Position numbers and translations under genes: made by a program. The notes under the pieces are model-generated. The model had not been told where the DNA came from. It worked only from the letters and a program-made list of their open reading frames with translations, and searched no databases. From Ambrosia x helenae (lineage: Eukaryota; Streptophyta; Magnoliopsida; Asterales; Asteraceae): a DNA stretch of 64,000 nucleotides. Shown here in pieces: positions 23,708 to 35,728 of this stretch; position 1 is the first letter of the stretch; every line of letters begins with the position of its first letter. Location: contig CM061233.1 in NCBI GenBank assembly GCA_030844895.1, forward strand, positions 56,597,453 to 56,661,452. Direction: 5' to 3'.

Positions 23708-26700
23708 TTATTTTTTTTTAATACCATTAGCTTTCAAAAGATATTCAAATCTCGATTTATCAAAAGCTTTGGTAAAAAGGTCTGCGCGTTGGTAATCAGT
23801 GTGGATTTTGACCATATCGATCAACTCTTTAGCATAACAATCACGGATAAAATGATATTTAATCCGGATATGTTTACCCTTTGAGTGATTTACTAAGTCT
23901 TTTGTTAATGCGATTGCGGCTTCATTATCACAGTAAATAGGGGTTTTAAGAAACTGCAAACCGTAGTCCACCATCTGTTGTTGGATCCAAAGAACCTGTG
24001 AGCAGCAGCTCGATGCTGAAACATATTCTGCTTCACATGTGGATAATGCAACTGCGGTCTGTTTCTTGCATTGCCAGGTCATGAGCCTGCTCCCCATAAA
24101 CTGGCATCCAGCCATTGTGGATTTGCTGTCTTTGTCACAGCCGCCCCAATCTGCATCACTAAAAGCGATTAGGTCAAAATTATCATCATTAGGGTACCAT
24201 AGTCCTCTCGACGGACAACCCTTCAGATATCTAAGGATACGTTTGACAGCTGCAAGATGACTCTGTTTCGGCTTCGATTGATAACGAGAACAGAGACATG
24301 TGGCAAACATTATATCAGGTCTGGAGGCAGTGAGATACATCAGAGATCCGACTATTACTCTGTATGTAAATGGATCAGTTAGCTCCCCCTTAGCGTCAAC
24401 TCCAATCCCGTGATTAGGTTGTATTGGGGTATCCATCGGCTTCGAATCATCCATCTGGAATCGGCTCAAGACTTCAGAAACGTATTTCGTTTGGTGAATA
24501 AAGATCCCCGTTGGCCTTTGTTCCACCTGCAAGCGTAGGAAGAACTGCATTTCTCCCATTGCGCTCATCTCGAACTTTTCCTGCATAACACGTTCAAATT
24601 CTCTGCACAGAAGTTCGTTAGTAGACCCAAATATAATATCATCAACATAAATCTGGACTAGAAGCAAGTCATCGCCTGTTCGTTTAGTGAACAGTGTGCA
24701 GTCTACCAAACCTCGCTTGAATCCTTTTGAAAGAAGATACGTGCTCAGCTCCTCATACCATTGCCTTGGAGCTTGGTGCAACCCGTAAAGAGCTTTGTTC
24801 AGTACGTAGACCTTATCCCGGTGAATAGGGTCTTCAAAGCCTGGTGGTTGACCTACGTATACTTCCTCCTTGACCACACCGTAAAGAAATGCGCTCTTGA
24901 CATCCATTTGATACACCTTAAATTTCTTGTATGATGCAAACGCCAGAAACATTCGGATTGCCTCTAAGCGTGCAACTGGTGCATAGATTTCGTTGTAATC
25001 GATTTCCTCAACCTGATGAAATCCTTGTACAACCAAACGAGCTTTGTTCCTTACGATCACTCCTCTATCATCCTTTTTGCACTTAAAAACCCACTTCGTT
25101 CCAATCTTCTTTCTTCCCGGGGGCAGATCTGTCAGTGTCCAGACGCCAAGTTTCTGAAACTGCAACAACTCCTCTTGCATTGCTTCCACCCAAGCGTCGT
25201 CCAAAAGAGCGTCCTTGTAAGTTCGCGGCTCCACCTGCGAAACATAACAAGCAAAAGACCAGTCATTTTGAAAACCAGATTTTTGTATTTTGGCATATAA
25301 AGCAAGATTGCCAAGGTTTTCTGATGAGTTCGCATTCCTCAATTGTCCTCTTGTCATCACACTGCTACCAGGATCACCAATAACCTGCTAAATCGGGTGA
25401 ATTCGATGTATCAGAGATTCCGGATAATCGGGTACTTGGACTCCCATCTGAGTAGTTAAGTTCTCTGCAGAAACCAGATCATTACCCACATTCGATGTTG
25501 AAGCACCATTTGTAGTTGGGTTCACTGGTGGTGTCACTGTAGCATGATCTAAGATAGCTTCACTTGTAACATCATAATCGTCATCTTCTGATTCTGATGA
25601 ATTCAACGTTGTGGAAGCTTCTTGAAATACCTCTTCTTCAACGACAGGAACATTGGTATCATTAGAAGCTGTTTGAGGATTCACGGTGATCGGACGCACC
25701 AACGGTGAAGTCACTGCATTTTCGACCTCGTAATATAAACGTAGTACAGCCTCTTCAACCAAGCTATCTAGGTTGAATGATTCAAAGAAATCTTTGTAAT
25801 CAAACATCCAGTCTGGACCGCTTCCCTGTAAGTTCTGAGTGTACCGTTGTACTTCAACGTTAGCCCACTCCTCGACCTGACGAGTTCTTTTGTTGAATAC
25901 CTGTTTGAGCGGGGTTGCATATCCAACAAAGTATCCTTCCTCAGCCTTCGGTGCGAACTTCTCAGATGGATTAAGCATAGTACAAGGAGCTCCAAACGAA
26001 CTTCTCTTGATCTTGAGACCATAGATATTTTCCAGACGAGTGAACAGAACTTTCAAATTGTCAAATGTGTCGCTCTTCCTGTGTAAGCACATCACCCATG
26101 AAAATCTTGAATAATCATCAGTCACCACAAGACAGTATAACTCCCCGGCATGACTCTTACGCTTGACCGGTCCAAACAGATCCATGTGCAAACGTTCAAG
26201 TGGCAGTTCAACGGAATTAACTTTCTTTGGTCTATGGGATTGTTTGTGCTGCTTACCCTTTTTACAACTTACACACTTGTCATTTAGGTGAAAATGTTTG
26301 ACGTTAACGCCTGTGACAAGTTCGTTCTTCACCAATTGATTCATTTTTCTGAGGTGAATGTGTCCCATCCTCCTGTGCCACATAATGGATTCTTTTTCTG
26401 TAGCCTTGGAGAGGAAACACGTGACTTGGCCTTGGGTGGTCATTGCTTTTGACATATCGAGAATGTACAAGTTGTTCACTCTCGGCGCCTTTAGCATCAC
26501 CCACTCTTTCGGTAATTCAAACCCTAGCTTGAGTATGTAGCAAGATTTGTCGTCAAAGTACACAGAAAATTGTTTGTCGCATATCTGACTGACACTAAAA
26601 AGATTATAATCTATCTGCTTCACATAAGAAATTTTCTCGAAGCTCACAATCCCATTACTCACACTACCCTCCATGGTAATATAGCCTCCTTTGTTCCCGG

Positions 26701-26830
26701 CAAACGCTACATAGCCTCCATTGATGTTTCGAATATCGAATAGTAGCGAACGATCCCCAGTCATATGGCCAGAAGCTCCACTGTCAACAATCCAAAGACT
26801 GCTAACAGGGCCAACTGAAGCTCCCTGCAC
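23708..26830 (-). pseudogene. Copia pol: protease, integrase (deleted), reverse transcriptase, RNase H
   Basis: One frame of about 1040 codons with a single premature TAG at 25388. Protease: WIVDSGASGHMTGD near residue 16. Pre-integrase zinc region: HRRMGHIHLRKM to CVSCKKGKQH. Integrase core keeps the first Asp (VVTDDYSRFSW), but an in-frame deletion of about 100 codons near 26007 removes the second Asp and the Glu that the plus-strand copy retains. RT is complete (KARLVVQGF, YQMDVKSAFLYG, YVDDIIFGS). RNase H has DADWGGC, CEAEY and HIRIKYHFIRD, ending GIKKK at the natural stop. The frame before the protease is closed by a TGA and a TAA, so gag and pol are disconnected here. Confidence 0.85.
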
Positions 26831-26846
26831 ATATCAAGTAGAAAAG

Positions 26847-29800
26847 TTAGATTTTTTGGGCGACCCAAGCCTGTTTGGTCTTGCGTCTTTGAACTGATTG
26901 TTTCAAAGAGTCAGTTGTCTCACAAACATTTTGTGTTTTATCAACCTCTTTCTTTTCACACAAATCTTTTTCTTTCTTAGATTTCAAATTTTGTGAAGTT
27001 GAAGCACCCTCAGAACCCTTTGATGACCAAGATTGTTCAGTCCGTTTCAAGATCCGGATCTGAGATTTTGAGGTCTCAGCCGGTTTCTTTACTTCTTCCT
27101 TGAACGATACTTTCTTGGTTACCTTCTCTGATTTAACAGAGACAGGTTCAACTGCTGGTTTGACATTAGGTTTAGCAGGAACCTTTTTGTTTTCAGCAGT
27201 TGCGTTCACCAATGGTTTCTTCAATGGTTTCTCAGTGGCTATCCGGTTGCGTCTATCATAAGTCATCGGACGATTTTCTCTCCTTTTGAAATAGTTGTTT
27301 TGGTTATAAAAAGGTGCTTGTTGAGGGAAAAACCGTCTCTGTGGATAACTGTGATTATCAACCGGACAATCATATCTTTGTTTCATCTCCACCTCGTGCC
27401 TCTTGTGTCGTACATACGGGCAGTTGGCAAGTAAATGCCCCCTTTCCCCGCACTTAAAACATGCACGGTACTCTTCATAGTTTTCCTTGATGTTCGACTT
27501 AGAATAACTAGCAATGGGATATTGATCAACCATACACTGTCTTCTTAAATTCTCAGGAGCAGGGTCCTTTGAGTAAGTCGGCTCAATAAAACTATTTGAC
27601 TTGTCTGTTGGTTTAACAAATTGTGTGACATTGACCTTTGGGTCTTTAGAATTATCCGAATGAATTTTCTTTAAAATAGCTGGAGGAATATCATTGGTTC
27701 GTTCATGTTTCGGAAACCAAATGGTACTTTCCTGCCAGATCTTTTCAATTTTAGAATAATTTGCAAATTGAATCGGATATTCTTCATCAGACATAATCTT
27801 ATCGGAGCCTTGCATCCGATAGAAAACTTTCACAGGTTTATCACACGATTCATTTTTCTCATCATTTGATTTTTCAACAGACTTAACAACATTCTTTTCA
27901 ACATTCTTAGCCACTTTCTTTTCAGCATTCTTAACAACAGACTTCTCAACTTTCTTATCAACATTCTTTGCTGATTGATTCTTTCTGTGAGCATTAGCCA
28001 TGGATGGTGAAACCGGTTCAGTAGTGATGATGTGATTTTCATCAGGAATATCACTCACTTTTTCAACAACCGTCTCAGACTGTTCATCCTCTTCATCAGA
28101 ATCATCAGCAGCAACCACACCTTCATTGTTTCCCAAAACAGGTCTAACATCAGAATACGGGTCTCCGACACTGGATGTGTTGGACTCGTTATCTGATGTA
28201 GAGTCAGATTTGACTAAGCTCTCCGGTGCTATTGCATGCAAATTATGATTTTCAAACAGCACCGGAGCTGGGACAGCTTTGTAGTTTGCACTACTGGCTG
28301 TGAAGGTTCTTCTATGATGTGGTCAACTACATAAGCAATGTGCTTATAGCTTTCAAGCTTTTTGTTTACTTTCTCGGCAAAGCACTTGATGGTGGCCATT
28401 TCCAATTTTGTGTTTTCTAAATCATTGATATAGTTATTTATGGCCATTTGTTTTAACAACAAAGTCTTTTTCAATTCAGAAATATCTTTCTTATACCCAT
28501 CAAGTACTTTGTTAAACTCTTTTGATTTTTTCTGATACAATTGACAATTGATTTTTTGCACTCTCAAGTTGAACCTTGAGTTGCTTATTTTCATCTGTCA
28601 ATTTATCACAAATTTTGCAATTTTTAATACAAGTCGAATTATTCACAGTAGATTCGGTACTTACCTGCTTAGGAGGTTCTGTCATTGCCATTAGTGCAAA
28701 ATGAGCTTCCTTCCCAGTGAAGAACTTCGAATAGTCAATTCTGGTGCAAGCATCATCCACCATGCATGACTTCCGAGTCATCAAGAAATCAGCTTCAGCA
28801 AGCAACTGGTCAATGTCGTCATCCAGTGAGTTAACACTAGATTCAGAGTTAGAATCACTCTCCTCAACAGAATAAGTAGAATCGAACTATTCTGGAATAT
28901 CAGCAACTGTATCCATAACCATTCCAGTCTTCTTCTCAGCACAATCAACATCCACATTCATCTCCTCATTCAACTCTTCAATCTTCAATTCACTCATCTT
29001 CTCAGACACATTCACTTCTTTAACCTCCACCGGTTCATCCAAGTTCATCTGCTGTGCCACACAAGCCACATTACCAGCTGTAATTTCTTCCACTCCCAAC
29101 TGCATACCGGTCCAATCAAAACCCTCATCCTTTTGTATCACCAAGGCTTGATTTGGGTTCTCAGTTTGGGTTTGTGTATTTGGTGTAGAAATGGGAATGA
29201 TTGTTCGGTTTGAGTTCTGTTGAGTTTGGTTTTGGTTTTGTGATGTGGATTGTCTTGTATTGTTATTTTGATGCTTAGTTTGGCGGTTTTGATAGTTGTT
29301 GTGAGGTTGAAAGCTTGAAATGTTGTTGGAACTTTGGTATGATACTTGGTTTTGGTTTTGAGTTTGACGGTTTTGGTATGTAGAGTTGAATGGATTTCGA
29401 TTACCTTGTTGTGCTGGTTGTGTGCAATCTCTTTTAAAATGACCTTTTTCACCACAGTTGAAACAAGTTACTTTGGCTTTGTTGAAGCCATAAGTGGTGT
29501 TAGGAGAAGTTGAAAGATCTGTTCTCATGGTCTTCTGAATAAAATCAGTGGCTCTTCTCATGATGCTTGCAAAAGCCCACTGTATATCCATCAATTCCAT
29601 CTCTTCCTTGTCGATCTGTGCATAGTCCTCATTGGTCAAATTGTTGTTTCCAATTTGACTAGCAACCAGACCATTGTATGATGCTACCATCGCTGAAACT
29701 AATGCTACATGTTGTTGAGCAATCTCAACAGTAACATTATTTAGATTTGAAGTCTCCAACACAATTGGGCTTTGGTTCGGTTGGTTTTAGTTAAGTTGAA

Positions 29801-30983
29801 TTTGGTTCATTTGAGGGTTGTAAGAGTGTTGTTGTTGAGGGTGGCTGGCAGAATAACATGCTGCTTGTTTCAGGGGTGAGAATGGTGGAATATAGGTAGT
29901 TGTTGTAGGATATGATGGTGAGGTATATGAAGATGTTTGAGCAAGGTAGTTGATTGGTTGTTTGGGTGGTTCAACGATGTTAGATACGCACGCGATGTGT
30001 GGAGCAACGTTGGTAGTAGAACTGGAAGTAGTATGGGAAGAAGATATACCACCAAGATAAAGTTCCGGATTCTGAGGAATTTGAGCCCTCTTTGCTTTCC
30101 TCTTCTCCTCCATCTCTTTGTTCTCCAGTTTCTGTATAAACTCATTGATCGTCCAATACTGGTACGCATCCTTCTCTTTCAACACCTCAATATGCTGGTT
30201 CCAATACGGTGGCAACGCATCGGCAAACTTGTCCACTAGTTCGGACATAGGTATGCTAATCTCAAAGCTTGACAGCTCCGTGAGTAAGTGGCAATACCTT
30301 GGAACCAACTCTTTCAAAGTTTCGTTACCCATGTAACTAAAATTCTCAAACTCTTTGCGAAGCTCCTCCATCCTTAGCTTCCTAGTCTTCTCATTCCCAT
30401 CATGTCTGTTTCTCAACATGTCCCACAGCTGCTTAGAAGTTGTGCAAGAACCAAACTGATGCAGCAAATCTGTGTTGATAGCTTGGGACAATTGAGAAAA
30501 CGCCTTTTTCTCAATAGCAAACCTTTTCTTTTCATCGTCTGCTAGATTCTCCAAAGGAATAGGCTCTCCCGTGTTCTCCAAGATCGGAGCAACATAGCCT
30601 TTCGCAATCATCTGCTATGCCTCAGTTCCCTCTAAACCCATACCCTCCAAATGGATCTTGAATTTAGTCTTCCACGTGTTGTAGTCGACCATCTCCATCA
30701 GCTAAGGTGGTCGGTTTCCACTTCCAGATGACAAGTCTTGAATAAGCGTTGATATGGCATTGGTCGTCTGTGTGTGAACCGCTGCTGCTGCTACTCCCCA
30801 ATAGTCGCCAATCGGTTGCAGTTGTGGTTGCGCAACATGTTGAGGAATAGAACTAGTCATAGCCATATAGTTGATAGGTTGTGATGGTTGACTAGACTTT
30901 TGGGCAGCAACCGACCAAGGATCCATGGTTGTCTGCTGTTGTGGTGTCGTGTTGGGTCGTGGTGTAGTCAGAAAGTTCCACAT
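26847..30983 (-). pseudogene. Sirevirus gag with two zinc knuckles
   Basis: The likely start is ATG at 30983 (MWNFLTTPRP). One frame runs to about 28512 with stops at 30702, 30615 and 28887 (TAG) and 29787 (TAA). Frameshifts then occur near an A-run at about 28530 and again near 28250. The copia gag core (UBN2-like; DYNTWKTKFKIHLEG, KQLWDMLRNRHDG, LVPRYCHLL, LVDKFADALP) lies at about 30690-30100. The first CCHC knuckle is CFNCGEKGHFKRDC near 29450; a Gln/Asn-rich linker follows. After acidic and Lys-rich stretches, a second knuckle, CFKCGERGHLLANC, lies near 27450. Two knuckles in a long gag are typical of Sireviruses. This is the structural protein that packages element RNA. Confidence 0.8.
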
Positions 30984-31607
30984 CTTGATCTGAAAATGTT
31001 TAAACACGAAAAGATTAGAAAAGTTTAAAACAGTTTTCTCCTTCGTATGAATCGAGTGGTCGAATGAGAGAAAATGTTCTCCTTCGACCGTTTTCAAAGA
31101 TACGAATGAAAGATATAACAAACACAAATCTCTTTCGACCGTTTGACTCTCTTTCGACGACCGTTCGAATGGTCGACTGAAACAAGTATGGTCGAATGAA
31201 CACCAATACACTAACAAACTCTAGGTTCGACCACTTAAAACACCACCTTCGACCAAAAATCCTTTGGTTCGACCGTTTAACACACACGTTCGCCCATTTC
31301 TCCCTAGGTTCGACCCTGCACTTTCAAAAACGGTTATTCTTTGAAAATCAGTTGATTTTGATCAAAATTTTCAAAAGTATAAAGAATTTAATGATTTTAA
31401 TCAGGTTTTGATTCGGATTTGATTTGGAACAAGTTTATCTAAGAGAATTATGCATTTTATCCATGAAAACAAGCTCTAATCAATCAATTTATCACCAATT
31501 CAGTTTTATCAATGAAAACAGAAAGTTTTTGATCAAAATAGGGTCCAAATCTGCTGTAAAATTATCAAATTGTGGTTGTTTGATCCATAATGGCTCTGAT
31601 ACCACTT
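30984..31607 (-). promoter_or_regulatory. 5' UTR with motif array and primer-binding site
   Basis: The primer-binding site TGGTATCAGAGCC reads on the minus strand at 31591-31604, three bases inside LTR B. It matches the 3' end of initiator methionine tRNA, as in most plant copia elements. Between it and gag, at 31025-31320, lie about fifteen TTCGACC/GGTCGAA motifs, so the array also sits in the transcribed leader. Confidence 0.8.
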
Positions 31608-32142
31608 TGTATGCGCTTAGGATCGTCAAATCTACAAAGAGATTGATCAAACAAGTTTGATTCAGGTGTGGAATCCCTGAATCAATCACAATAATGATAA
31701 TCAAACAATCAAAACACAGAAATCATCTTTCAAAGGTTTTTCTCATTCATAAACAACTCAAATTACACGTTTTAATAATGATTACAATCAAATCTAACGT
31801 GAAAATAAGTTGACACAAACACTAGGGAGAGACACAAAACAGGAGTGAATAAAATGACCAACAACTAACTTTCAAAAATTGCTTAACCTATTTATAGGCC
31901 TGCACATTCTCCCATATTGCATGGTCGAATGTGCAGGTTCGCCCAATAACATCGTGCGAACCAAGCATTACATAACAATTAATTCTACATTCGCCCCTTG
32001 TCTCTCCTTCGCATCTTTTCTCTCCTTCGCACCTATCAAATTCTTCATTTGCCCACATATTTTCTCCTTCACCCGTTCGACAATCACCAAAACACATGTT
32101 AATGTTAATCCAAAGCATTAGTCGCACCAAAATGCATCTACA
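31608..32142 (-). mobile_element. LTR B, shared middle LTR
   Basis: 535 bp with the same termini as LTR A. On its left it is followed by a primer-binding site, so it serves as the 5' LTR of the large unit. On its right it is preceded by a polypurine tract and ORF3 tail, so it is also the 3' LTR of the deleted unit. No target duplication flanks it. Confidence 0.9.
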
Positions 32143-32566
32143 AACTCCCCCTCGACTATTGCTTGGATTGTTTACGCTCTTGGTCCATAATCTTGTTCAT
32201 AAGCTCTATGTGCAGTAGTTTCTTCTCTTCCAACGTCATCACCTTTTCAAATACTTGCTTCGGCTTTTTCTTCTTCACTTCAGGAACCTCTTGAACTTTA
32301 ACAAACTTGCCAAGCTTCTTATCATAGTCGCATCCGGCATTAATGTCATGAGCAAAGCAAAGAAATACCACACGCTGGTATTTACTTGCTTGTTCAGCAT
32401 CCTTCACATCGCTGAATATGGGATTGTAATACAACATAATGATGTCCTCATGTGAATAATTCACTAACCACATGGGATCAAATATGTGTATCTTTTTGAA
32501 ATTCTTGTCTCCGTCTTTCAACACTATCACAGCTTCTGCAATCTTCCAGTCATAATACCACCAGAT
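32143..32566 (-). pseudogene. ORF3 C-terminal fragment of the deleted unit
   Basis: About 424 bases colinear with 17763-18186: polypurine tract, natural ORF3 stop, and the coding sequence for HIFDPMWLVNYSHEDIIML. It lacks the TAG present at 17863 (AAG here). It stops in mid-domain at CCACCAGAT and joins 5' UTR sequence, with at most a few bases of homology at the junction. Confidence 0.85.
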
Positions 32567-32784
32567 GATGATTTTAATCAGGTTTTGATTCGGATTTGAT
32601 TTGGAACAAGTTTATCTAAGAGAATTATGCATTTTATCCATGAAAACAAGCTCTAATCAATCAATTTATCACCAATTCAGTTTTATCTATGAAAACAGAA
32701 AGTTTTTGATCAAAATAGGGTCCAAATCTGCTGTAAAATTATCAAATTGTGGTTTTTTGATCCATAATGGCTTTGATACCACTT
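32567..32784 (-). other. 5' UTR and primer-binding site of the deleted unit
   Basis: A near copy of 31390-31607. The primer-binding site has one change (TGGTATCAAAGCC on the minus strand, 32771-32781 region). The motif array and all of gag, pol and most of ORF3 are missing from this unit. Confidence 0.85.
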
Positions 32785-33319
32785 TGTATGCGCTTAGGAT
32801 CGTCAAATCTACAAAGAGATTGATCAAACAAGTTTGATTCAGGTGCGGAATCGCTGAATCAATCACAATAATGATAATCAAACAATCAAAACACAGAAAT
32901 CATCTTTCAAAGGTTTTTCTCATTCATAAACAACTCAAATTACATGTTTTAATAATGATTACAATCAAATCTAACGTGAAAATAAGTTGACACAAACACT
33001 AGGGAGAGACACAAAACAGGAGGGAATAAAATGACCAAAAACTAACTTTCAAAAATTGCTTAACCTATTTATAGGCCTGCACATTCGCCCATATTGCATG
33101 GTCGAATGTGCAGGTTCGCCCAATAACATCGTGCGAACCAAGCATTACATAACAATTAATTCTATATTCGCCCCTTGTCTCTCCTTCGCGTCTTTTCTCT
33201 CCTTCGCACCTATCAAATTCTTCATTCGCCCACATATTTTCTCCTTCGCCCGTTCGACAATCACCAAAACACATGTTAATGTTAATCCAAAGCATTAGTC
33301 GCACCAAAATGCATCTACA
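32785..33319 (-). mobile_element. LTR C, outer 5' LTR
   Basis: 535 bp, with the same termini, array and TATA box as LTRs A and B. It is bordered on the right by GTGAC (33320-33324), matching the left border of LTR A. Confidence 0.9.
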
Positions 33320-33324
33320 GTGAC
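33320..33324. repeat. Target-site duplication GTGAC, right copy
   Basis: Identical to 17223-17227. The next base (A at 33325) completes the TGTGACA terminus of the interrupted gypsy LTR. Confidence 0.85.
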
Positions 33325-33325
33325 A

Positions 33326-35712
33326 ACTCAGTCGCAGATTCTATGCCATCTCCATCCACTCAACTTTCAGTCAATGCAGAATTACAAATACTTACTACTG
33401 AGTTTGGAGTCCCTCAATTCAAAATTCGCCATTAACTTGAACAAGAACCTTTCATGTTATCAGTTTCTACTATGCCAACCATATCTACTATTCCATTTCT
33501 CCAAACTCCAATTAACAACCTTATGAGCATGTTATACATCCAAATTGCACAGAATTTGGATAACTAGCGCAAGTTAGCAGAATCTGAACAAAGAGATCGC
33601 CAATTTCTTACAATCATCGACGAGACAAGAGCTGAAAATAGAAGATTATATGCTACTCTTGATGCGGTGATGCTCGGGATAACTAGCAATGAGCAAGTGA
33701 TTCGACAGTTAAATAATTCTCGTTATAAAACTGTGAATCATCTCGCTATTGTCTAGTCAGAGAACAAGAAGTTGAAGAGAAGAGTTTATCGTCATTTCAA
33801 CAAACATAAAAGACTCATAGCTGGTGAGGGTGATGATGGTGACGGAAGTGGAAGTAATGATGCAGAAGATGATAAGGATGACAATGACTCCGACGATGAT
33901 CATGAGTCAGGGAAAGATGGTTCTGGAGGTGATGATGAATATATTGGTCCTGAAGGTGGAGGCAGTAGTCGTAAAACAAGGACTACTGGCACCCAATTCA
34001 GAGAGAAAAGATCGAAAGAGTTTCATGATTGGAGTGGGGGATCTTGTATGGGTTAATCATCAACCCATCTAGGTCATACTGAAGAAGATCAACGCATATT
34101 CAGGGAAGTTGTCGCGTCTAACGAAGTGCCGATTGAATGGATGCAGACTTTCTATGATATGTTTTTCACAGACGATGATGGAAACCAAGTAATCAAGTCA
34201 TACATGCATTTGGAGGAAGGTGAAATACCTACAGAATTGTCTAGAGAAGACGTTGCTCAGGTTTTTGGGTTAACCTATGAACAAGTTATTCCAACTGACA
34301 GTTCTCATAAATTTAACGAAGAAGAGTCATTGGATGATATTGAGATTGAAGACATAACTGAAACAGAGTACCCTAAATATGTCATTAAAGAGGATGAAAA
34401 TTTGCGTGTTCGAATCCCCGTCCCGTAACCGTATGATTATGAATAAGTTAAAAAGTATCTGAAGTCATAGCGGCTATGTGAACCAGAAACCAATCAAGAG
34501 AGAAAAGAAAGGGTTCAAGCGGCATGTGAAGTATGGTATTCGAGACGACCAGATGAGGTAGTCCAAGCAAAAAAAATGTACGAGAAATGGAATCTCATAT
34601 GTGGCAATATTATGAGTTGGATTTATGTTACTCATGCAGATGCTATCGGGATCAAGTTCGAGAGTTGAATTCTATATTTTGAAAATGTTTACAAGATCAA
34701 GTCCTTGCCATACTAGCATGTTCGTGATCTAGCCAGACTGAAGCCAATCAAGACAACCAACACGTTGAGCATGTTCAAGAATCTAATAGAGAATGAGAGC
34801 AATATAAGGTGGGTGTATGTGACTCCACAATATCCGAAGAGCTACTAGTCGAAAGAGATTCATCATATTACTGGGAAGCCTATCTGGAAGCACAAGATTA
34901 CACCACCATAGATTATGACCAGGATCCCACTTGATACTGAAATTCTTGGATCTCTAATTCTCTCCTGATACTACTGCACCTAGTTCATCTCAGGGTGATA
35001 AAGGAAAAACGCAAGTATTAGAGACAGAACAAGGTGATGTAAAAGAAAAGCAGCAGGAGCAAAAGCAATGAAGGAAGCAAACGCAATGATATTCCTGATC
35101 AAGAACGTGAAGCTGTCGAAAGCTCTAATTCTAAAGATGATTCTCCAGAAACAAAAGTAATGAAGGAAAAAAAAAAGAAGAAAAATAGCTTGGCTTGAAA
35201 AGAAGCGTCTGAGTGAAGACCCTGAGAGGGAGATCCTAAGATTGCTGATTTTGATAAAGACCTTGGTTCTCTTCCGTCTCCTAAAGGAAAATATGGAGGC
35301 AGACGGTTCAAAAGAAAAGCTCAACCGTCTAGATCTAAACTTAAAAAGAAAAGTAAGCTTGGTCATCTAAGAGTTGTTATTGCTGAAGTTACAACAACCA
35401 CGAACATTATGAAAATGCACAACAACAATAATAACAACAGCAACAACAACAATAGCAATGTCTGCTAGAACATCTAGGCCAATGCCTGCATAGGTGATCT
35501 TCACAGAGTCTATCTTAATTACCGAGACAGTGGCCCCAGTATTTACATCTGTAGGATCTGCTACTATGTCTGTCATGAGTACTACAAGCAATTTACAAGC
35601 CCAACTTCACAGAGCAGTCACCATTTTGCAATCCATATATGCTTCTAAAAGTTTGTCTTCAAATACATTACTGGAAACTCAAATGTATGAGACACATTGG
35701 CTATCAAACTAA
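33326..35712 (+). pseudogene. Orphan ORF3-like pseudogene of an older retroelement
   Basis: A decayed copy of the middle and C-terminal parts of a distant ORF3. Visible blocks in order: a coiled-coil-like segment (33560-33800), an acidic Asp/Gly stretch (33825-33990), HLEEGEIPTELSREDV matching LEDGEVSAA (34210), DIEIEDITETEYPKY matching DIEVEDVTSEEYPEY (34335), a YVTPQYPKS block matching TPQYPKRIVHKK (34815), and a basic Ser/Lys-rich tail. Stops and frameshifts are throughout. It is too diverged to be the same family as the two nearby ORF3 copies. It follows the gypsy LTR end directly and was probably the gypsy insertion target. Confidence 0.6.
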
Positions 35713-35728
35713 AAATGCAGTGGACAGT

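Larger units (their letters stand above)
17228..33319 (-). mobile_element. Sirevirus-type copia compound with three LTRs
   Basis: Read on the minus strand: LTR C, primer-binding site, short 5' UTR, deletion, ORF3 tail, polypurine tract, LTR B, primer-binding site, 5' UTR, gag, pol, spacer, ORF3, polypurine tract, LTR A. The LTR A to LTR B unit is 14.9 kb. All three LTRs are 535 bp and differ from one another at roughly nine or ten positions each by eye, so the compound is young. Only the outer LTRs carry the GTGAC duplication. This fits one insertion expanded by unequal LTR recombination, followed by deletion in one internal copy. Confidence 0.85.

Noticed and set aside
31591..31604. tRNA-like sequence TGGTATCAGAGCC
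   Set aside because: This is the retroelement primer-binding site; no tRNA cloverleaf surrounds it. The same holds at 47182 and 57571.
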